A DNA stretch of 64,000 bases from DATFVA01 sp963771705 (GCA_963771705.1 CAVYUP010000002.1:124001-188000); one strand, 5' to 3'; shown: positions 46,346-56,189, counted from the stretch's first letter. Notes: generated by a model from the sequence alone, not told the origin. Made by a program: numbers and translations.

Positions 46346-48871
46346 ATGAATAAACTATTTCTACTATTGCTTGCTTTCCTGCTTCTGGGCTATTCTTTCT
46401 GCGAGGCCCAGGAGGACAGGAACCAGGCAGAAGTATTTTACAATGCCGGAACCCATGGCGTTTCGGGAATAACAGATGCTCAGCCTATCTTTAACTCCGA
46501 CTGGCAATGGCTCCATCCTACCCCTGCCGGTAATAACCTGAGGTACGTTAAAGTGTGGGATGCTGATAACTGGTATGCGCTGGGTTATTCAGGAACTTTC
46601 CTGAAAACTTCAGACGGAGGATCGTCCTGGTATCTTAACAAAAATATCGGAGGTGTTGATCCCGATTTCGGATACGGCCATAATCTTTTCGGAGGGTTCT
46701 TCTTCGATATGTCTAACGGCCTGGCTTGCGGAGAGGATGGTACCCTGGTTAAAACAACTGATGGAGGAGATACCTGGTTTTCTGTCTATAACGCTACAAC
46801 AGGATTTATTTATGATATTTATTTTATCAGTCCAACGTTGGGATTTGCATGCGGACTCGTGAACGTGGGACTCTTAAAAACTACTGATGCAGGTGATACC
46901 TGGACCCAGGTGCCGGGTACTCTTCCTGATAATGCCTACTCTGTTTATGCTTTCGACGAAAACAATATTCTGCTTGGTTCTGCGAATGGAAATATTCTTA
47001 GAACTACTGATGGAGGTTCAACCTGGGCTACTGTTTACGCTGCGGGAAGTAGTCTTATCTGGAGTATTGATTTTATCGATGCTAATAATGGTATGGCTTC
47101 CGGTATCGATGCGGCCCTGGCCGCAACTACTGACGGAGGAGCTACATGGACTGTAAGAAACTCCGGTATCCCTCCCACATCCGACTTCCTTAATATTCGG
47201 TATAGAGCAGGTGCGTTTTACGCAACTGGAGATAACTATAATATGTATTATACTACTGATATGGGTGTAACATGGAACTCTTTCGGCTACCTTGATCCTG
47301 ACCAATCGTATACATCTTCATTTTATGCTGCCGATTTCATTGATGATAATCATGTAGTAACTGTCGGTGCAGTCGGTATGATAAATGAAACTACGATCTC
47401 CCCCCTTTCAACAACAGCTCATAATACCTGGATAAAAGCCAGTACTTTGTACGATGATTGGGCAGAAAGCAGTACGGGTAGAGTAATTGCGGTAGGCGCT
47501 CCTGGAATACCCGGCGTAACTTTCGACCAGGCTATGTACTCCAATGATGGGGGAGAGACATGGGCAGTTTCTCAAACCGATTCTTCGCTTGTTGATTATA
47601 ATGCTCTGAGCATGGCAACTCCGCTTATTGGGTATGCGGCTTGTGTGGATGATTACGTGTATAAAACTACCGACGGAGGTGAATCCTGGACTCAGACGAC
47701 GCGCCCTGTAGTCGGTACTTCCGATCTGGAAACAATCTCCTTCGTAAATGAAAATACCGGTTACACTTTCGGTGAGGGAGGTCTCGGTTATAAAACAACC
47801 GACGGTGGATCAACCTGGTCGCCTTTAACAACAGGAGTTTCAGCCGGTTTATACGGATCCTTCTTCCTGGATGAAAATACCGGTTATGTATGCGGGGGTA
47901 GTGGAACAATTCTGAAGACCACAGACGGAGGTGCTTCTTTTACCCCTCAACCCTCGGGAGCTACGTCATCTTTCTACGCCGTTTATATGGTCAATGAGAA
48001 TGTCGTGTATGCCTGCGGGTCGTCTTCAAAGGTAAGAAAAACTACTGATGGAGGAACTACCTGGACAAACGAAGACGTCACTGTTTCTGTTTCACTCAAC
48101 GATATTCAGTTCGGCGATGAAAACCACGGTATTGCTGTCGGCAGTTATGGTTCTACATTTACAACCACCGACGGAGGGACTACTTGGTCATATGAAAATG
48201 TCGGATCAGGTACTTTGTATTCTGTCTATATAGAAAAAGTCAGCACCGGTACTGCATCTGTTTATGCCTGTGGTTCGCTGGGACATATACTAAAAAATCC
48301 GAACCTTGTTGTTCCTGTTGAGCTTGTTTCTTTTAACGCTTCCATATCAGGAACTGATGTGAATCTTACCTGGAAAACGGCTACAGAGACAAATAATAAA
48401 GGCTTCCAGATTGAAAGAAAATCAGGCAGCGGTAAATATGAGAATGTCTCCTTTATTAACGGAAATGGAACAACCACAGCGCCTCAGCAATATTCTTATA
48501 CAGATAAAGATCTTTCGGCAGGCAGCTATACATACAGGCTGAAACAGGTTGATTTTGACGGTTCTTATTATTATTCCAGTGAAGTTGAAGTTGATCTGAA
48601 TTCACCGGCGGAATTCGCTATGGAGCAGAATTATCCTAATCCATTCAACCCTTCTACTACGATTGAGTACTCAATACCGCAGGATGGCTTCGTTGCCTTA
48701 AAGATATATAATTCGCTGGGACAGGAAGTCTCCCGGCTGGTAAATAATTTCGTTAAAGCCGGAAATCATTCTGTAACGTTTAATGCGTCTTCACTTGCCA
48801 GTGGTATCTATTACTACAAAATTGAAGCCGGCAGTAATGTTAAAGTAAGGAAAATGATGTTGCTGAAGTAA
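46346..48871 (+). CDS. Secreted YCF48/beta-propeller protein with T9SS sorting domain
   Basis: The 841-residue protein has a signal peptide ('LFLLLLAFLLLGYSFCEAQ'), then about 13 repeats with 'KTTDGGSTW' or 'TTDGGDTW' (YCF48/photosystem II stability-type propeller blades, two propellers expected), and the C-terminal module 'VPVELVSFNASISGTDVNLTW', 'EQNYPNPFNPSTTIEYSIPQ', 'NVKVRKMMLLK' of T9SS type A. It is predicted to be exported to the surface. ATG 46346 was preferred to ATG 46334 because GGAGG lies 6 bases before it and inside the longer frame. It is followed by a terminator. Confidence 0.85.
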   Translation: MNKLFLLLLAFLLLGYSFCEAQEDRNQAEVFYNAGTHGVSGITDAQPIFNSDWQWLHPTPAGNNLRYVKVWDADNWYALGYSGTFLKTSDGGSSWYLNKNIGGVDPDFGYGHNLFGGFFFDMSNGLACGEDGTLVKTTDGGDTWFSVYNATTGFIYDIYFISPTLGFACGLVNVGLLKTTDAGDTWTQVPGTLPDNAYSVYAFDENNILLGSANGNILRTTDGGSTWATVYAAGSSLIWSIDFIDANNGMASGIDAALAATTDGGATWTVRNSGIPPTSDFLNIRYRAGAFYATGDNYNMYYTTDMGVTWNSFGYLDPDQSYTSSFYAADFIDDNHVVTVGAVGMINETTISPLSTTAHNTWIKASTLYDDWAESSTGRVIAVGAPGIPGVTFDQAMYSNDGGETWAVSQTDSSLVDYNALSMATPLIGYAACVDDYVYKTTDGGESWTQTTRPVVGTSDLETISFVNENTGYTFGEGGLGYKTTDGGSTWSPLTTGVSAGLYGSFFLDENTGYVCGGSGTILKTTDGGASFTPQPSGATSSFYAVYMVNENVVYACGSSSKVRKTTDGGTTWTNEDVTVSVSLNDIQFGDENHGIAVGSYGSTFTTTDGGTTWSYENVGSGTLYSVYIEKVSTGTASVYACGSLGHILKNPNLVVPVELVSFNASISGTDVNLTWKTATETNNKGFQIERKSGSGKYENVSFINGNGTTTAPQQYSYTDKDLSAGSYTYRLKQVDFDGSYYYSSEVEVDLNSPAEFAMEQNYPNPFNPSTTIEYSIPQDGFVALKIYNSLGQEVSRLVNNFVKAGNHSVTFNASSLASGIYYYKIEAGSNVKVRKMMLLK

Positions 48872-48894
48872 GATTGGGCCGCCGTTCTAATATT

Positions 48895-48923
48895 AGGGAA
48901 GGCTGTCTGCCTTCCCTTTTTTT
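48895..48923 (+). terminator. Intrinsic terminator after the T9SS cargo gene
   Basis: AGGGAAGGC-TGTCT-GCCTTCCCT (9-bp stem) followed by TTTTTT lies 23 bases after the stop codon. Confidence 0.9.
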
Positions 48924-49233
48924 ATCCGGATTTATCGTACACCTAAACTCAATCCCTTTGTATTATTATCCTTCACCTTAGGAATTCAACGCCGGGATTA
49001 TACCCATTTATCAGCCGATGATTTACTCCTGCCTCGTCTGCTTCATCTGGCCGTCTCAATTGACAACTCAAGGGTCGGGTTTAAATTGATTATCTACCTT
49101 AAAAAATGTAATTTTTATATTCTTCTTTTGAAGTTTTATATAAGAAGCTGAATATTGAGGAAATTTAGAGAGGATGCCTCCGGAGCAAGGGAAGGCAGCC
49201 TTTGTTTTTCAAAAATTAACTTCAGGGATACAA
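48924..49233. other. Intergenic region before sucC
   Basis: No gene is supported in these 310 bases. Near 49170-49205 the text contains AAGGCAGCCTT, a short palindrome followed by T-rich sequence, but the stem is too short to call a terminator. The sucC promoter should lie here. Confidence 0.4.
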
Positions 49234-50400
49234 ATGAAAATACATGAATATCAGGCAAAAGAGATACTGCGTAAGTATAATGTTGCCGTTCCCAACGGAA
49301 AAGTTGCTTTTAATGCTGATGAAGCTGTAAGGATTGCACAGGAAGAATTAGGCGGAAATGTATGGGTTGTTAAAGCCCAGATTCATGCCGGCGGAAGAGG
49401 CAAGGGAGGCGGGGTGAAGGTAGCTAAGAGTCTCGATGAAGTGAGAGATTATGCTGACCAGATGCTGGGAATGACGCTTGTTACTCACCAGACGGGACCG
49501 GAAGGAAGAGTGGTTAAACGTCTTTTGATTGAGCAGGGTATAAATATAGCAAGGGAATTGTACGTCGGTATAACTCTGGACAGAGCGGTCTCTAAAAATG
49601 TTATAATGGTTTCAACTGAAGGGGGAGTGGAAATAGAGAAAGTTGCTGCCGAAACTCCTGAAAAAATTATTAAGGAAACAATAGATCCGGCCGTCGGACT
49701 TCAGGGATACCAGGCAAGACGCCTTGCGTATGCACTGGGACTCGAAGGCGTCCAGAATAAAAATGCGGTAAAATTCCTTTCAGGCTTGTATAAAGCTTAC
49801 GTTGAAACTGACGCGTCGCTGGCAGAAATAAACCCTCTTGTGGTGACTGCAGAAGGCGGCGTTATTGCCCTTGATGCTAAAATGAATTTCGATGATAACG
49901 CCCTGGAAAGACATAAAGATATCCTTGAATACCGTGATCTCGACGAGGAAGATCCTCTTGAAATAGAAGCCTCTAAATTTAGCCTGAATTATATTAAACT
50001 TGACGGAAATGTAGGCTGCATGGTTAATGGCGCGGGACTGGCAATGGCTACAATGGACATAATTAAGCTTGCCGGCGGTGAACCAGCTAATTTCCTCGAC
50101 GTGGGCGGTGGAGCAAATAAAACTACCGTGGCAAATGGTTTTAAGATAATACTGTCGGATCCTAATGTTAAAGCTATTCTTATTAACATTTTCGGCGGAA
50201 TTGTAAGGTGCGATAGGGTTGCGCAGGGTGTTATTGATGCAGCCACGGAAATGGATATAAATGTACCTATAGTTGTTCGCCTCGAAGGAACGAATGCTAA
50301 AGAAGCCGGAGATCTGCTGGGCGATTCGGGACTCAATTTCGAGGTAGCCGGCAGTCTGAAAGATGCGGCCGAGAAGGTAACTTCTGTCCTCTCCAGGTAA
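49234..50400 (+). CDS. sucC: Succinate-CoA ligase, beta subunit
   Basis: The ADP/GDP-forming subunit (388 residues) of succinyl-CoA synthetase in the citric acid cycle. It starts 'KIHEYQAKEILRKYNV', carries the ATP-grasp loop 'KAQIHAGGRGKGGGVK' and ends with the CoA-ligase domain ('FLDVGGGANKTTVANGFKIILSDPNVKAILINIFGGIVRCD' region, seen as 'NIFGGIVRCD'). Length equals the usual 388. ATG 49234 gives the conserved start; an ATG at 49174 does not. The partner sucD is not adjacent, which is frequent in this lineage. Confidence 0.95.
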   Translation: MKIHEYQAKEILRKYNVAVPNGKVAFNADEAVRIAQEELGGNVWVVKAQIHAGGRGKGGGVKVAKSLDEVRDYADQMLGMTLVTHQTGPEGRVVKRLLIEQGINIARELYVGITLDRAVSKNVIMVSTEGGVEIEKVAAETPEKIIKETIDPAVGLQGYQARRLAYALGLEGVQNKNAVKFLSGLYKAYVETDASLAEINPLVVTAEGGVIALDAKMNFDDNALERHKDILEYRDLDEEDPLEIEASKFSLNYIKLDGNVGCMVNGAGLAMATMDIIKLAGGEPANFLDVGGGANKTTVANGFKIILSDPNVKAILINIFGGIVRCDRVAQGVIDAATEMDINVPIVVRLEGTNAKEAGDLLGDSGLNFEVAGSLKDAAEKVTSVLSR

Positions 50401-50412
50401 TCCTTTCATAAA

Positions 50413-50450
50413 AAAAGCTGAAAATCAATCGATTTTCAGCTTTTAGCTTT
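50413..50450 (+). terminator. Intrinsic terminator after sucC
   Basis: AAAAGCTGAAAATC-AATC-GATTTTCAGCTTTT is a 14-bp perfect stem followed by T-rich sequence, 12 bases after the sucC stop. The stem has A-runs on the left arm, so it may also work in the reverse direction. Confidence 0.85.
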
Positions 50451-50572
50451 TGGCCTGAAATTTTATAAACAGGGTTTATATTATACACATAAGGTTGATT
50501 AAAATCATCTTGATTTTAGATTTTATTAGTAATACATTTTTTCCGAATTTTTAATTATTTGGAGAATGCTGA

Positions 50573-51988
50573 ATGTCATTTTTCGAACGTGATTATAATT
50601 ATGATGAAAATGCCGATATGAATAAGGAAATTTCAAAAGAAATTGAAAGATGCCGGCAGCTGATAGATGAATCCGGAATTTACAGTTGTATTGAAACAGT
50701 AGAAGACGCAATCCAGGATTGTCTGGATCATGGTTTTTATGAAGACGGGGTGTACCTTGTAGATAGCCTCATTGAGGTTTCTCCTTATAATTCAGAGTAT
50801 TGGGTAAAAAAGGGCGCGCTTTTGAACGGTTTATATCGTTTCGGTGAAGCTATTATCTGCTATAATAAGGCTCTTTCGCTAAATCCGGGGGATTCTGACG
50901 CCCTTATTGAAAGAGCGGCCGCCGAAGAAAATCTCGGGTTGATGGAAGATGCAAAGGAATCTCTTGAATCGGCCCTGGAACAGGAACCTGATAATGAGGA
51001 ATCTCTTTTTAATCTGGGACTTTTGTACCAGAAGGGTGGCAATTTCGAGGTTGCTTCGGAATTTTTTACCCGTGCTATTCAGAATGACCCCGGCTTTTCT
51101 GATGCTTATTTTGAGCTCGGCTTCTGCCTGGAGAATTTGGATCGTAATGAGCGCGCTCTTGAAGCCTATGATAAATTTATTGACGCCGAACCGTATAATT
51201 CCAATGGATGGTACAACCGCGGCGTGGTGCTTACTAAACTTGGCCGTCTGGAACAGGCGATAGACAGTTATGAACTGGCGATTGCAATAAAAGAGGACTT
51301 TGCGGGTGCCTGGTTTAATAAAGGCAATCTCCTGGCCGACCTCGGACGTTACCAGCAGGCGATTGAATGTTTCCGGGAGGCTTTTAAGATTGATAAATTC
51401 GATGAGGCTTCCTGCTACAATATAGCTAATATATATGAGGAACTGGGAGAGATAAATAAGGCTATCGATTATTATTCCAGGTCCATAAATATTAATGAAA
51501 AATATTATGAAGCCTACCTTGCCCGAGGGTTCTGTTATGATTCCGCGGGTAAGTTCCAGCTTGCTCTGAAGGATTTTAATAAGGCGATATCATTGTATCA
51601 GGATAGAGCTGATGCGTGGTACGCAAAAGCAGATCTTGAATATTCTCTTGGCAAACTTCAGGAGGCTATTAGGAGCTACAGGAAAGCCGCAAAGATTGAA
51701 CCTGGTAATTATGAGATTTGGTTTAACCTTGCTGAAACTCTTTTTGAAATAGGTGACTGGCTTGAGGCCCAGAAGGCTTTTGATGAATGCATCCGGATCT
51801 CTCCTGATGATGCTTCATCTTATTACGGGAAGGCAAAAATCAATTTTATACTTAGCCGAACCCAGGATGCTGTTGAATGCCTGAAGAAAGCCTTCATTAT
51901 AGATCCTGAAATTAAATCGGACTTTGCAAAAGAGTACCCTGAGATTAAATCATCAAAACTCTTTAGAAAATTGTTAGGGGAACTCTGA
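50573..51988 (+). CDS. TPR-repeat protein
   Basis: The 471-residue protein is made of about ten to eleven tetratricopeptide repeats of 34 residues, from about residue 70 to the end; units such as 'AIICYNKALSLNPGDSDALI' and 'AWFNKGNLLADLGRYQQAIE' show the W/L-G-Y-A-P pattern. The N-terminal part is acidic with no signal peptide, so it is cytoplasmic. TPR proteins act as scaffolds; the partner is unknown. GGAG lies upstream of ATG 50573. aroE follows after 69 bases in the same direction. Confidence 0.88.
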   Translation: MSFFERDYNYDENADMNKEISKEIERCRQLIDESGIYSCIETVEDAIQDCLDHGFYEDGVYLVDSLIEVSPYNSEYWVKKGALLNGLYRFGEAIICYNKALSLNPGDSDALIERAAAEENLGLMEDAKESLESALEQEPDNEESLFNLGLLYQKGGNFEVASEFFTRAIQNDPGFSDAYFELGFCLENLDRNERALEAYDKFIDAEPYNSNGWYNRGVVLTKLGRLEQAIDSYELAIAIKEDFAGAWFNKGNLLADLGRYQQAIECFREAFKIDKFDEASCYNIANIYEELGEINKAIDYYSRSININEKYYEAYLARGFCYDSAGKFQLALKDFNKAISLYQDRADAWYAKADLEYSLGKLQEAIRSYRKAAKIEPGNYEIWFNLAETLFEIGDWLEAQKAFDECIRISPDDASSYYGKAKINFILSRTQDAVECLKKAFIIDPEIKSDFAKEYPEIKSSKLFRKLLGEL

Positions 51989-52057
51989 TCCGTCTTGCCC
52001 GGCCGGTCATTTCCGGGCTGACAACAGTACGTTAAATTTTTATCCCGAAAATTGTTT

Positions 52058-52930
52058 ATGAAAAACACGCTCCACATGAATACTATGCTTGTGGGTTTGA
52101 TCGGTCATCCCATAAAGCATACTTATTCTCCTTTCATCCATAACGTCGCTTTCGATATTAAGAAACTTGACTTTCTGTATCTTCCTTTTGATGTGCCCGC
52201 GGCTAATCTGAATAATGCAATAAAAGGTATGGTCGCTCTGGGTATTAAAGGCTTTAATGTTACTATTCCTCATAAAGTGAACATTCTGCAGCTTCTTAAT
52301 AATGTGTCGGATGAAGCGGCCGGCGTCGGGGCGGTTAATACGGTTGTAAATGATCTTGGCACTCTTACTGGCTACAATACCGACGTTTTTGGAGTGCTGA
52401 AATCGCTCGATAAATTTAAAAGCAGTCTGTCCGGTAAAGAAGTTACAATAATAGGTGCCGGAGGAAGTGCGCGCGCGGTTGTTTATACTCTTATTAAATA
52501 TTTTAAGCCCTCAGGTATCAATATTGTGAACCGCACAGACCAGAAGGCTGAGGCTGTAAGGAAATACTTCTCTGAAAGGATGAAGTTCGATTCAATAAAG
52601 TGCTTTGAGCTTTTTCCTGAGAACCTTGGAGAAATTTTCCTGAATTCACAGCTTATTGTAAATACTACTCCTGTGGGTATGTATCCGGAAAATGACGAAA
52701 CAGTAATATCGTTGCCTGAATATTTCCACAAAGATCAGATCGTATTCGATCTGGTGTATAATCCCGGCAGGACAAAATTTCTCTCCATAGCTTCAAAGCA
52801 GGGCGCCGCGGTCGTTAACGGAATTGAAATGCTTGTGAACCAGGCATCAAAAGCTTTTCAGCTGTGGACGGGTGAAACCATGCCGGTGCCTGAGTTGATC
52901 AGATCACTGGAAATGATGATCGAAGGATGA
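52058..52930 (+). CDS. aroE: Shikimate dehydrogenase
   Basis: Reduces 3-dehydroshikimate with NADPH. The protein (about 290 residues) shows 'GLIGHPIKHTYSPFIHN' (shikimate-binding S-x-S variant), 'GFNVTIPHKVNI' with the catalytic Lys, 'GYNTDVFGV' with the Asp, 'IGAGGSARAVVYTL' and 'NTTPVGMYP'. The start is uncertain: ATG 52058 or 52076 both lack a strong ribosome-binding site, and conserved sequence begins around residue 7-10 of the longer form. It abuts the convergent aspC gene with no gap between the stop codons. Confidence 0.93.
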   Translation: MKNTLHMNTMLVGLIGHPIKHTYSPFIHNVAFDIKKLDFLYLPFDVPAANLNNAIKGMVALGIKGFNVTIPHKVNILQLLNNVSDEAAGVGAVNTVVNDLGTLTGYNTDVFGVLKSLDKFKSSLSGKEVTIIGAGGSARAVVYTLIKYFKPSGINIVNRTDQKAEAVRKYFSERMKFDSIKCFELFPENLGEIFLNSQLIVNTTPVGMYPENDETVISLPEYFHKDQIVFDLVYNPGRTKFLSIASKQGAAVVNGIEMLVNQASKAFQLWTGETMPVPELIRSLEMMIEG

Positions 52931-54121
52931 TCAGCTTAGCTTATTTAATGCCTCTTTTAATCTTTCCGATGCGTCAGCCAGATTTTCAATTGAAGTTGCG
53001 TATGAGAACCTCATAAATCCCTCTGCCCCGAAAGCACTCCCTGGAACCAGCGCTATTTTCGCCTCATTTAAGAGATGCATTGCGAGGTCCAGACTGTTGT
53101 TAATGGTGGTTCCATTCATTGATTTGTGCATATATGCCGAGAAATTGGGGAAAAGATAAAAGGCTCCTTCAGGTTTATAACAGGAAATTCCCTGTATTGA
53201 CGTAAGTTTTTCATACAGGTAATCCCTTCTTTTGTGAAATTCAACCTGCATCTGCCTGAGATAGTCGTGGGGACCGTTGAGCGATTCTATGGTTGCCTGC
53301 TGGGATATCGATGATGCATGGGATGTGCTGTGACTTTGAATCTTGTCCATTGCTTTTATAACTTCTTCGGGACCTGCGGTATATCCTATTCTCCAGCCTG
53401 TCATTGAGTATGTCTTGCTTACCCCGTTCACAAGTATCGTCCTTTTTTTCATCTCGCTGCTTAATGAAGCAAAGCTGATAAATTTGAAGTTGTCGTACAG
53501 CAGTTTTTCGTAAATTTCATCTGAAAGCACAAGAAAATCATGTTTCTTAACTACTTCAGCTATCTCTTCGAGCTGCTTGCTGTTGTAAGCTGAACCTGTC
53601 GGGTTGGATGGATTACAAAGTATGAATAGCTTCGTTTTAGGAGTGACTGCTGCTTCCAGCTGTTCGGGCGTTATCCTGAAACCATTTGCCTCAGTTGTTT
53701 CGATAACTACTGTTTTGCCCTCGGCCAGTGAGATCATCTCGGGATACGATACCCAGTAGGGAGCAGGAACGATTACTTCATCATCCTTGGATACGGTTGA
53801 CAGGATTGCGTTGAAGATACTCTGCTTGGCGCCGCTCGATACTATGATTTCACTGAGTTTATAATCAAGGTTATTATCCTTTTTAAATTTATCTGCAATC
53901 GCCTGGCGTAGCTCAACTGTGCCTGCGTTGATAGTATATTTTGTATGATTCTCGTCTATAGCTCTCTTGGCTGCTTCCTTAATGTTTATGGGAGTGGGAA
54001 AGTCAGGCTCGCCGACGCTTAAGTCAATTACATTTATCCCCTCTGTCTTTAACCTCTTTGCCTCGGCTGCAACCTTCATCGTCGGGGACGCAATTATCCT
54101 CTTGACTCTCTCAGATAACAA
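52931..54121 (-). CDS. aspC: Aspartate aminotransferase (class I, subgroup Ib-like)
   Basis: PLP-dependent transfer of amino groups between aspartate (or aromatic/prephenate substrates) and 2-oxoglutarate. The 396-residue protein begins with 'VKRIIASPTMKVAAEAKRL', has 'INVIDLSVGEPDFPTP', 'NPSNPTGSAY', the Schiff-base Lys in 'NGVSKTYSMTGWRIGY' and 'FMRFSYATS' with the substrate Arg. Length fits subgroup Ib. The start is TTG 54121 with GGAG 7 bases upstream. coaD and a CDF transporter lie upstream on the same strand. Confidence 0.92.
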   Translation of the reverse strand: MLSERVKRIIASPTMKVAAEAKRLKTEGINVIDLSVGEPDFPTPINIKEAAKRAIDENHTKYTINAGTVELRQAIADKFKKDNNLDYKLSEIIVSSGAKQSIFNAILSTVSKDDEVIVPAPYWVSYPEMISLAEGKTVVIETTEANGFRITPEQLEAAVTPKTKLFILCNPSNPTGSAYNSKQLEEIAEVVKKHDFLVLSDEIYEKLLYDNFKFISFASLSSEMKKRTILVNGVSKTYSMTGWRIGYTAGPEEVIKAMDKIQSHSTSHASSISQQATIESLNGPHDYLRQMQVEFHKRRDYLYEKLTSIQGISCYKPEGAFYLFPNFSAYMHKSMNGTTINNSLDLAMHLLNEAKIALVPGSAFGAEGFMRFSYATSIENLADASERLKEALNKLS

Positions 54122-54251
54122 TGTGATGCTCCTTTCTAAAGAAAAAATTGTTAAAATGAGCCGGATTAAAATTATAGTGTGTGTTACTAAACCGGGTGAA
54201 ATATACTACAAGAAATTCAGAATGCAAAGATTAAGAATTGTGCATTATCAA

Positions 54252-55175
54252 CTATATGCTTTTTTGTTTTTTAGTGAAATTTTCAGACTCAATAAATATT
54301 CTTTTTATATCTCCATTCTTCGCCTTCATTTTTTTATCCATCTCCTCAATGCTGCTTTCAACTTCTCCGGCAGATACTGAGTCTTTGAAATCCACACTGA
54401 GATTCACAAGTATGTAATGAGGTCCCATGTGCATCGTAAGTACTTCGTTGATATGTTCAATTGTATCGAATTTATGCAGAATAGATTTTATTTCGTCAAC
54501 TAACTCACCTGAGGCGCTTTCTCCAATAAGAAGACCCTTGGTTTCATAAGCAAGCCAGCCTGCCGTAACAGCCAGTATGAGTCCTATTACCACTGAAGCA
54601 AGCGAATCGTATATGGTATTGCCGGTAATCTGCTCCAGGAAAATACCCAGTGCGGCCGTCAGCAGTCCGCAGAGTGCGGCACTGTCTTCAAACAGCACAA
54701 TAAAAGTTGAAGGATCTTTTGCTTTATGCGCTGCTTCTATAAATCCCCGATCTCCCCGCTGCTTGTTGAAGTGTATCAGCGCGTAGGTCCATGTGGTGCC
54801 CTCAAACAGAAGCGCGATACCTATAACTATATAATTAACCAGCGGGTTTTTAATATTTTCGGGATGAAGAAAGTTGTGAACCCCTTCGTATACCGATACG
54901 CCGCTTCCTACAGCGAAAATCAATATTGCAACAACAAAGCTCCAGAAGTAAACTTCTTTACCATGCCCGAAAGGATGAAGTTCGTCTGCGGGCTTCTTCG
55001 CCATATGCAGACCCAGCAGCATTAACCCTTCGTTCCCTGTATCAATAACCGAATGGATGCCTTCCGATAGTATTGCCGAACTTCCTGTTATTGCGCCGGC
55101 CACAAATTTACTTACAGCAATTGCCAGGTTGCCCAGCAATGCGAGGATAATTACTTTTTTAGATTTTTCTTCCAC
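54252..55175 (-). CDS. Cation diffusion facilitator transporter
   Basis: The 307-residue protein has five to six membrane helices and a C-terminal cytoplasmic metal-binding domain. TM2 carries 'LSEGIHSVIDTGNEG' (H-x3-D), a metal site of the CDF family. In TM5 the usual H-x3-D is replaced by 'LFEDSAALCG', as in the SLC30A9/ZnT9-like branch of the family, so the transported ion (often zinc or manganese) cannot be inferred. The start is a GTG at 55175 with a weak site. It lies between coaD and aspC on the minus strand. Confidence 0.88.
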   Translation of the reverse strand: MEEKSKKVIILALLGNLAIAVSKFVAGAITGSSAILSEGIHSVIDTGNEGLMLLGLHMAKKPADELHPFGHGKEVYFWSFVVAILIFAVGSGVSVYEGVHNFLHPENIKNPLVNYIVIGIALLFEGTTWTYALIHFNKQRGDRGFIEAAHKAKDPSTFIVLFEDSAALCGLLTAALGIFLEQITGNTIYDSLASVVIGLILAVTAGWLAYETKGLLIGESASGELVDEIKSILHKFDTIEHINEVLTMHMGPHYILVNLSVDFKDSVSAGEVESSIEEMDKKMKAKNGDIKRIFIESENFTKKQKSI

Positions 55176-55283
55176 CCTGACAAGGTTTAAAAAATATGGT
55201 TATAAAGACGTGATAGATCTGAGAAGAATGATTAAAAGCACTTTCCTGTTTTGGAAGAAAAGTGAAATATTATCAGCTGAAAA

Positions 55284-55763
55284 TCATCTGCTGAATTTCT
55301 TTTTAAGAGCCTCTGCCACTACCGGAGGAACGAATTCGCTGACATCGCTCTGTAGTTCAGCCAGGTTGCGTACTATGGAGGAATTTAGATAAGTATATCT
55401 CTCCCCGGGCATTAGGAATACTGTAGCAATGTCTTTTGCAAGCTTCCGGTTCATAAGCGCCATCTGAAATTCATATTCAAAATCGCTTACAGCCCGCAGA
55501 CCCCTGATAATACTCAATGCACCTACCTGATGGGCATGATCAACTACCAGACCGTCAAAAGAATCCACTATGATGTTGTCGTATTCCTTTAAGCTTTCTT
55601 TCAGCATATGCACTCTCTCTTCGAGTGAAAACAGAGGAGTCTTCCCCGGATTAACAGCAACTGTAACAACAACTGCATCAAAAAGTTCTTTTGCTCTTTT
55701 TATTATATCGATATGACCATAGGTTACAGGGTCAAAGGTTCCGGGATAAATTACTTTTTTCAT
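55284..55763 (-). CDS. coaD: Phosphopantetheine adenylyltransferase
   Basis: Performs the fourth step of coenzyme A synthesis. The 159-residue protein begins 'KKVIYPGTFDPVTYGHIDII', with the nucleotidyltransferase motif T-F-D-P-x-T-x-G-H, and shows 'RGLRAVSDFEYEFQMALMNR' (conserved R-G-L-R-x-x-x-D-F-E/Y-E) and 'SSIVRNLAE'. Length is typical. GAGGG lies upstream of ATG 55763. It heads a minus-strand group with the CDF transporter. Confidence 0.95.
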   Translation of the reverse strand: MKKVIYPGTFDPVTYGHIDIIKRAKELFDAVVVTVAVNPGKTPLFSLEERVHMLKESLKEYDNIIVDSFDGLVVDHAHQVGALSIIRGLRAVSDFEYEFQMALMNRKLAKDIATVFLMPGERYTYLNSSIVRNLAELQSDVSEFVPPVVAEALKKKFSR

Positions 55764-56189
55764 TGGATTCCCTCAGGGGTTAACATTTGAAATTACTTGG
55801 TGTAAAAATAAAACTTTTACATTTATTAGAAAAACATAATCTTCTGCTGATTTTAATCCCATAAATATCTAAATGAGTGCCGCGTATTCTCATTCTGTCC
55901 GTAAATTTTTATGTTCATTCTGAGAAAAGAGACAATGAAAAGTATCATAGCGAGACAAACAAATTAATAATTATGTGCACCTTCTTTATAATATTGGAAT
56001 ACAAAGCGTAATGGCTGTTTATTTTGAGTAAAATTTTTTACCCTGATGGCACGGCTTTTTATAGAATTAATGAACAGAAATTATTATGTTCAACTGCAAT
56101 CGCAGTGAAGTTTCTGTAAACAAACACTGAATAACGGGTAAGTTGGGAACTATCATTATTTTAAGATAAATAAGAAAAGGGGTAACCTG
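55764..56189. other. Intergenic region between coaD and the histidine kinase gene
   Basis: This 426-base divergent region holds no supported gene. AAGGGG at about 56177 is the ribosome-binding site of the histidine kinase. One TGGCACG at 56047 resembles a sigma-54 -24 element but lacks the -12 GC. Promoters for coaD and the kinase are expected here. Confidence 0.45.

Noticed and set aside
56047..56061. TGGCACG resembling a sigma-54 -24 element before the histidine kinase.
   Set aside because: The required -12 TTGC is TTTA at the correct distance.
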